From assembly GCF_013408565.1 (NCBI RefSeq), contig NZ_JACBZX010000001.1, positions 3,259,278 to 3,323,277 of the forward strand: a DNA stretch of 64,000 nucleotides, given 5' to 3'. Under the pieces are notes generated by a model. It did not search any database, was not told the DNA's origin, and saw only the letters and a program-made list of their open reading frames with translations. How positions within the stretch are numbered: the first letter of the stretch is position 1; each line of letters opens with the position of its first letter. Both the position numbers and the translations under genes were made by a program. The stretch comes from Janibacter alkaliphilus. GTDB taxonomy: Bacteria; Actinomycetota; Actinomycetes; Actinomycetales; Dermatophilaceae. Of the stretch, positions 63,501-64,000 are shown piece by piece.

Positions 63501-64000
63501 GGCCTCGGCCTGGCGGCCCAGCGGGCCGAGCTGACGGCGGATCTCGCTGGTGAGGTCGGCGACCCGGGAGAGGTTGGTCTCCATGGCCTCGAGCTTGCGC
63601 AGCGCCTTCTCCTTGCGCTTGCGGTGCTTGAGGACCCCGGCGGCCTCCTCGATGAAGCCGCGCCGGTCCTCGGGGGTGGCCCGCAGCACGGAGTCGAGCT
63701 GGCCCTGGCCGACGATGACGTGCATCTCGCGGCCGATGCCGGAGTCCGACAGCAGCTCCTGGATGTCCAGCAGCCGGCAGCCGGTGCCGTTGATGGCGTA
63801 CTCGCTGCCGCCGTTGCGGAACATCGTGCGGCTGATCGTCACCTCGGTGTAGTCGATCGGCAGCGCACCGTCGGTGTTGTCGATGGTCATCGTCACCTCG
63901 GCGCGGCCCAGCGGCGCGCGGCCGGAGGTGCCGGCGAAGATGACGTCCTCCATCTTGCCGCCGCGCAGGCTCTTGGCGCCCTGCTCGCCCATCACCCAGG
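60516..64000 (-). CDS. smc: Chromosome segregation protein SMC (5' truncated by the window)
   Basis: At least 1161 residues; the frame is still open at the window edge (WVMGEQGAKSLRGGKMED), so roughly 50 N-terminal residues with the Walker A site are missing. Two long coiled coils flank a hinge at about residues 480-620 of the visible part (EHDILGSLAELVDVRDGHEA...). The C-terminal head has signature LSLLSGGERSLVAVALL and Walker B FYIMDEVEAALDD. SMC with ScpA/ScpB loops and compacts the chromosome behind replication origins. The gene lies well away from scpA/scpB in this window. Confidence 0.95.
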   Translation of the reverse strand, partial: WVMGEQGAKSLRGGKMEDVIFAGTSGRAPLGRAEVTMTIDNTDGALPIDYTEVTISRTMFRNGGSEYAINGTGCRLLDIQELLSDSGIGREMHVIVGQGQLDSVLRATPEDRRGFIEEAAGVLKHRKRKEKALRKLEAMETNLSRVADLTSEIRRQLGPLGRQAEAARRAAVIQADARDARLRLLADDLVQMTSALEQEVADERAMLERRAALRQQVLDARTRIEEVEQAGAGAAAELAEARSRAARLDTLAERLASTASLAAERVRLLGADDEEETTTGRDPEALRAQAAQARADEDALRTEIAAITDQLTDAVAAREAAEAAFAQEQRRVAALAQAAADRREGLARLSGQVGSRRSRVEAGEAEIARLGEAVDKALARAEEADQEFTRLESTIAAEEGSEEGLDAAYERAESAHGEAASEVDRLVETQREAEQQRASAQARLEALELSLRRKDGAEALRESGDGEHDILGSLAELVDVRDGHEAAVAAALGWASDALAVGSLEGATKAIARLRADDAGRATLVVGATAAAPDRDAWPALPDGAVWAVDVVDAPDGVRPAVAQVLERVALVRDTGDALDLVREANGAGSVGGAGGTGPVTAVTSEGDVYGPGVVRGGSSAAPSLLEIQSAVDEARETVTSATRRGEEAGFALSTARSTLTEAERARDAALESLHESDARMAAVAERLGDLGTSARSARAEAERTRAAITTAEETLASDRAELAELERRLHDAETAPPEESTEETPDQRERLDLEAGAARTAETEVRLSLRTAEERARALHGRAESLEGAARNEIAARQRLAERRERRRREAEIAAAVQEAARWGHQRVVAAAAEAGRLRDAAEAERAERERGLAGLRTALTEQQDQLRQLTDDVHRDEVARAQQTARIEQLQTKAIEELGVDPDTLMEEYGPHQAVPHVAGPDEDPESEDFPEPAPYVREIQEKRLRTAERGLKALGKVNPLALEEFAALEERHTFLTTQLEDLRRSKEDLLAIVAEVDERVEQVFAEAFADTAREFEGVFGRLFPGGEGRLVLTDPEDMLTTGIEVEARPPGKKVKRLSLLSGGERSLVAVALLVSIFKARPSPFYIMDEVEAALDDTNLGRLITLFEELRGSSQLIVITHQKKTMEVADALYGVSMRGDGITTLVSQRLRDVEPAPA

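Overview
The window is a GC-rich, densely coded chromosomal segment of an actinobacterium. Gene content and order (mog/moa/moe cluster, clpS-DUF2017-murI, smpB-ftsX-ftsE-prfB, actinobacterial-type Orn, DUF3039 and DUF3618 proteins, PDGLE-type cobalt ECF transporter) suggest the order Micrococcales, perhaps an Intrasporangiaceae-like genus. The genus is inference; the phylum-level call is firm. Codon use looks uniform and no transposase, integrase, prophage or CRISPR array is visible, so this is mostly core chromosome with a few small accessory modules.

Layout. 1-1233: end of a respiratory nitrate reductase operon (narJ partial, narI). 1266-7437: a near-complete molybdenum-cofactor cluster: moeB/moeZ-type, moeA, moaC, mobA fusion and moaD on +, facing moaA, moaE and mog on -. 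It supplies the cofactor that nitrate reductase needs. 7509-9379: acyl-CoA dehydrogenase divergent from a TetR regulator, with a clear palindromic operator. 9533-19649: SRPBCC/epimerase fusion, pentapeptide-repeat protein, glycosyltransferase, EttA, an SSB paralogue, a tandem pair of dynamin-like GTPases, tRNA-Arg and a phosphopantetheinyl transferase. 19656-24011: PrsW protease, Orn, tRNA-His, CopC-like surface protein, tRNA-Lys, DUF3618 protein and Bcp. 24183-26725: Co/Ni ECF transporter cbiM-PDGLE-cbiQ-cbiO, then tRNA-Leu. 26838-31713: rdgB-rph, hydrolases, murI, DUF2017 and clpS. 31738-33724: pncB and pncA (NAD salvage). 33768-37954: RDD protein, DUF4177-like protein, DASS transporter, HxlR regulator and quinone-reductase-like enzyme. 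38016-42207: SF2 helicase, a small membrane-protein/MerR module bracketed by two copies of a 72-bp palindromic repeat, a DUF3039 protein and a PadR regulator. 42222-45765: 31-bp tandem repeats, a nested-dyad operator, a 2,4-dienoyl-CoA reductase-like flavoenzyme, an NTF2-like protein and an SGNH hydrolase. 45758-49256: YqgE, DEAD-box helicase, VanZ-like protein and thioredoxin. 49337-54047: tmRNA, CsbD, SmpB, M23 peptidase and FtsX/FtsE. 54194-57641: an ABC-2 exporter plus two-component system lying between ftsE and prfB. 57756-64000: prfB, two unknown proteins and a 5'-truncated smc.

Two global signals stand out. First, more than twenty genes start exactly 6-8 nt downstream of a TAnnnT -10 hexamer and have no ribosome-binding site, i.e. 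they are probably leaderless, including a divergent pair (clpS/pncB) whose -10 boxes overlap. Second, there are two unrelated families of intergenic 'palindrome-hairpin-palindrome' repeats (CCTAGG-centred and ATCGGGT/ACCCGAT-centred). Two direct copies of the first family bracket the MerR module. This is the most unusual structure in the window.

No stretch longer than about 300 bases lacks an annotated feature. The largest gene-free gaps (41061-41285 and 42208-42480) are partly filled by the repeats.
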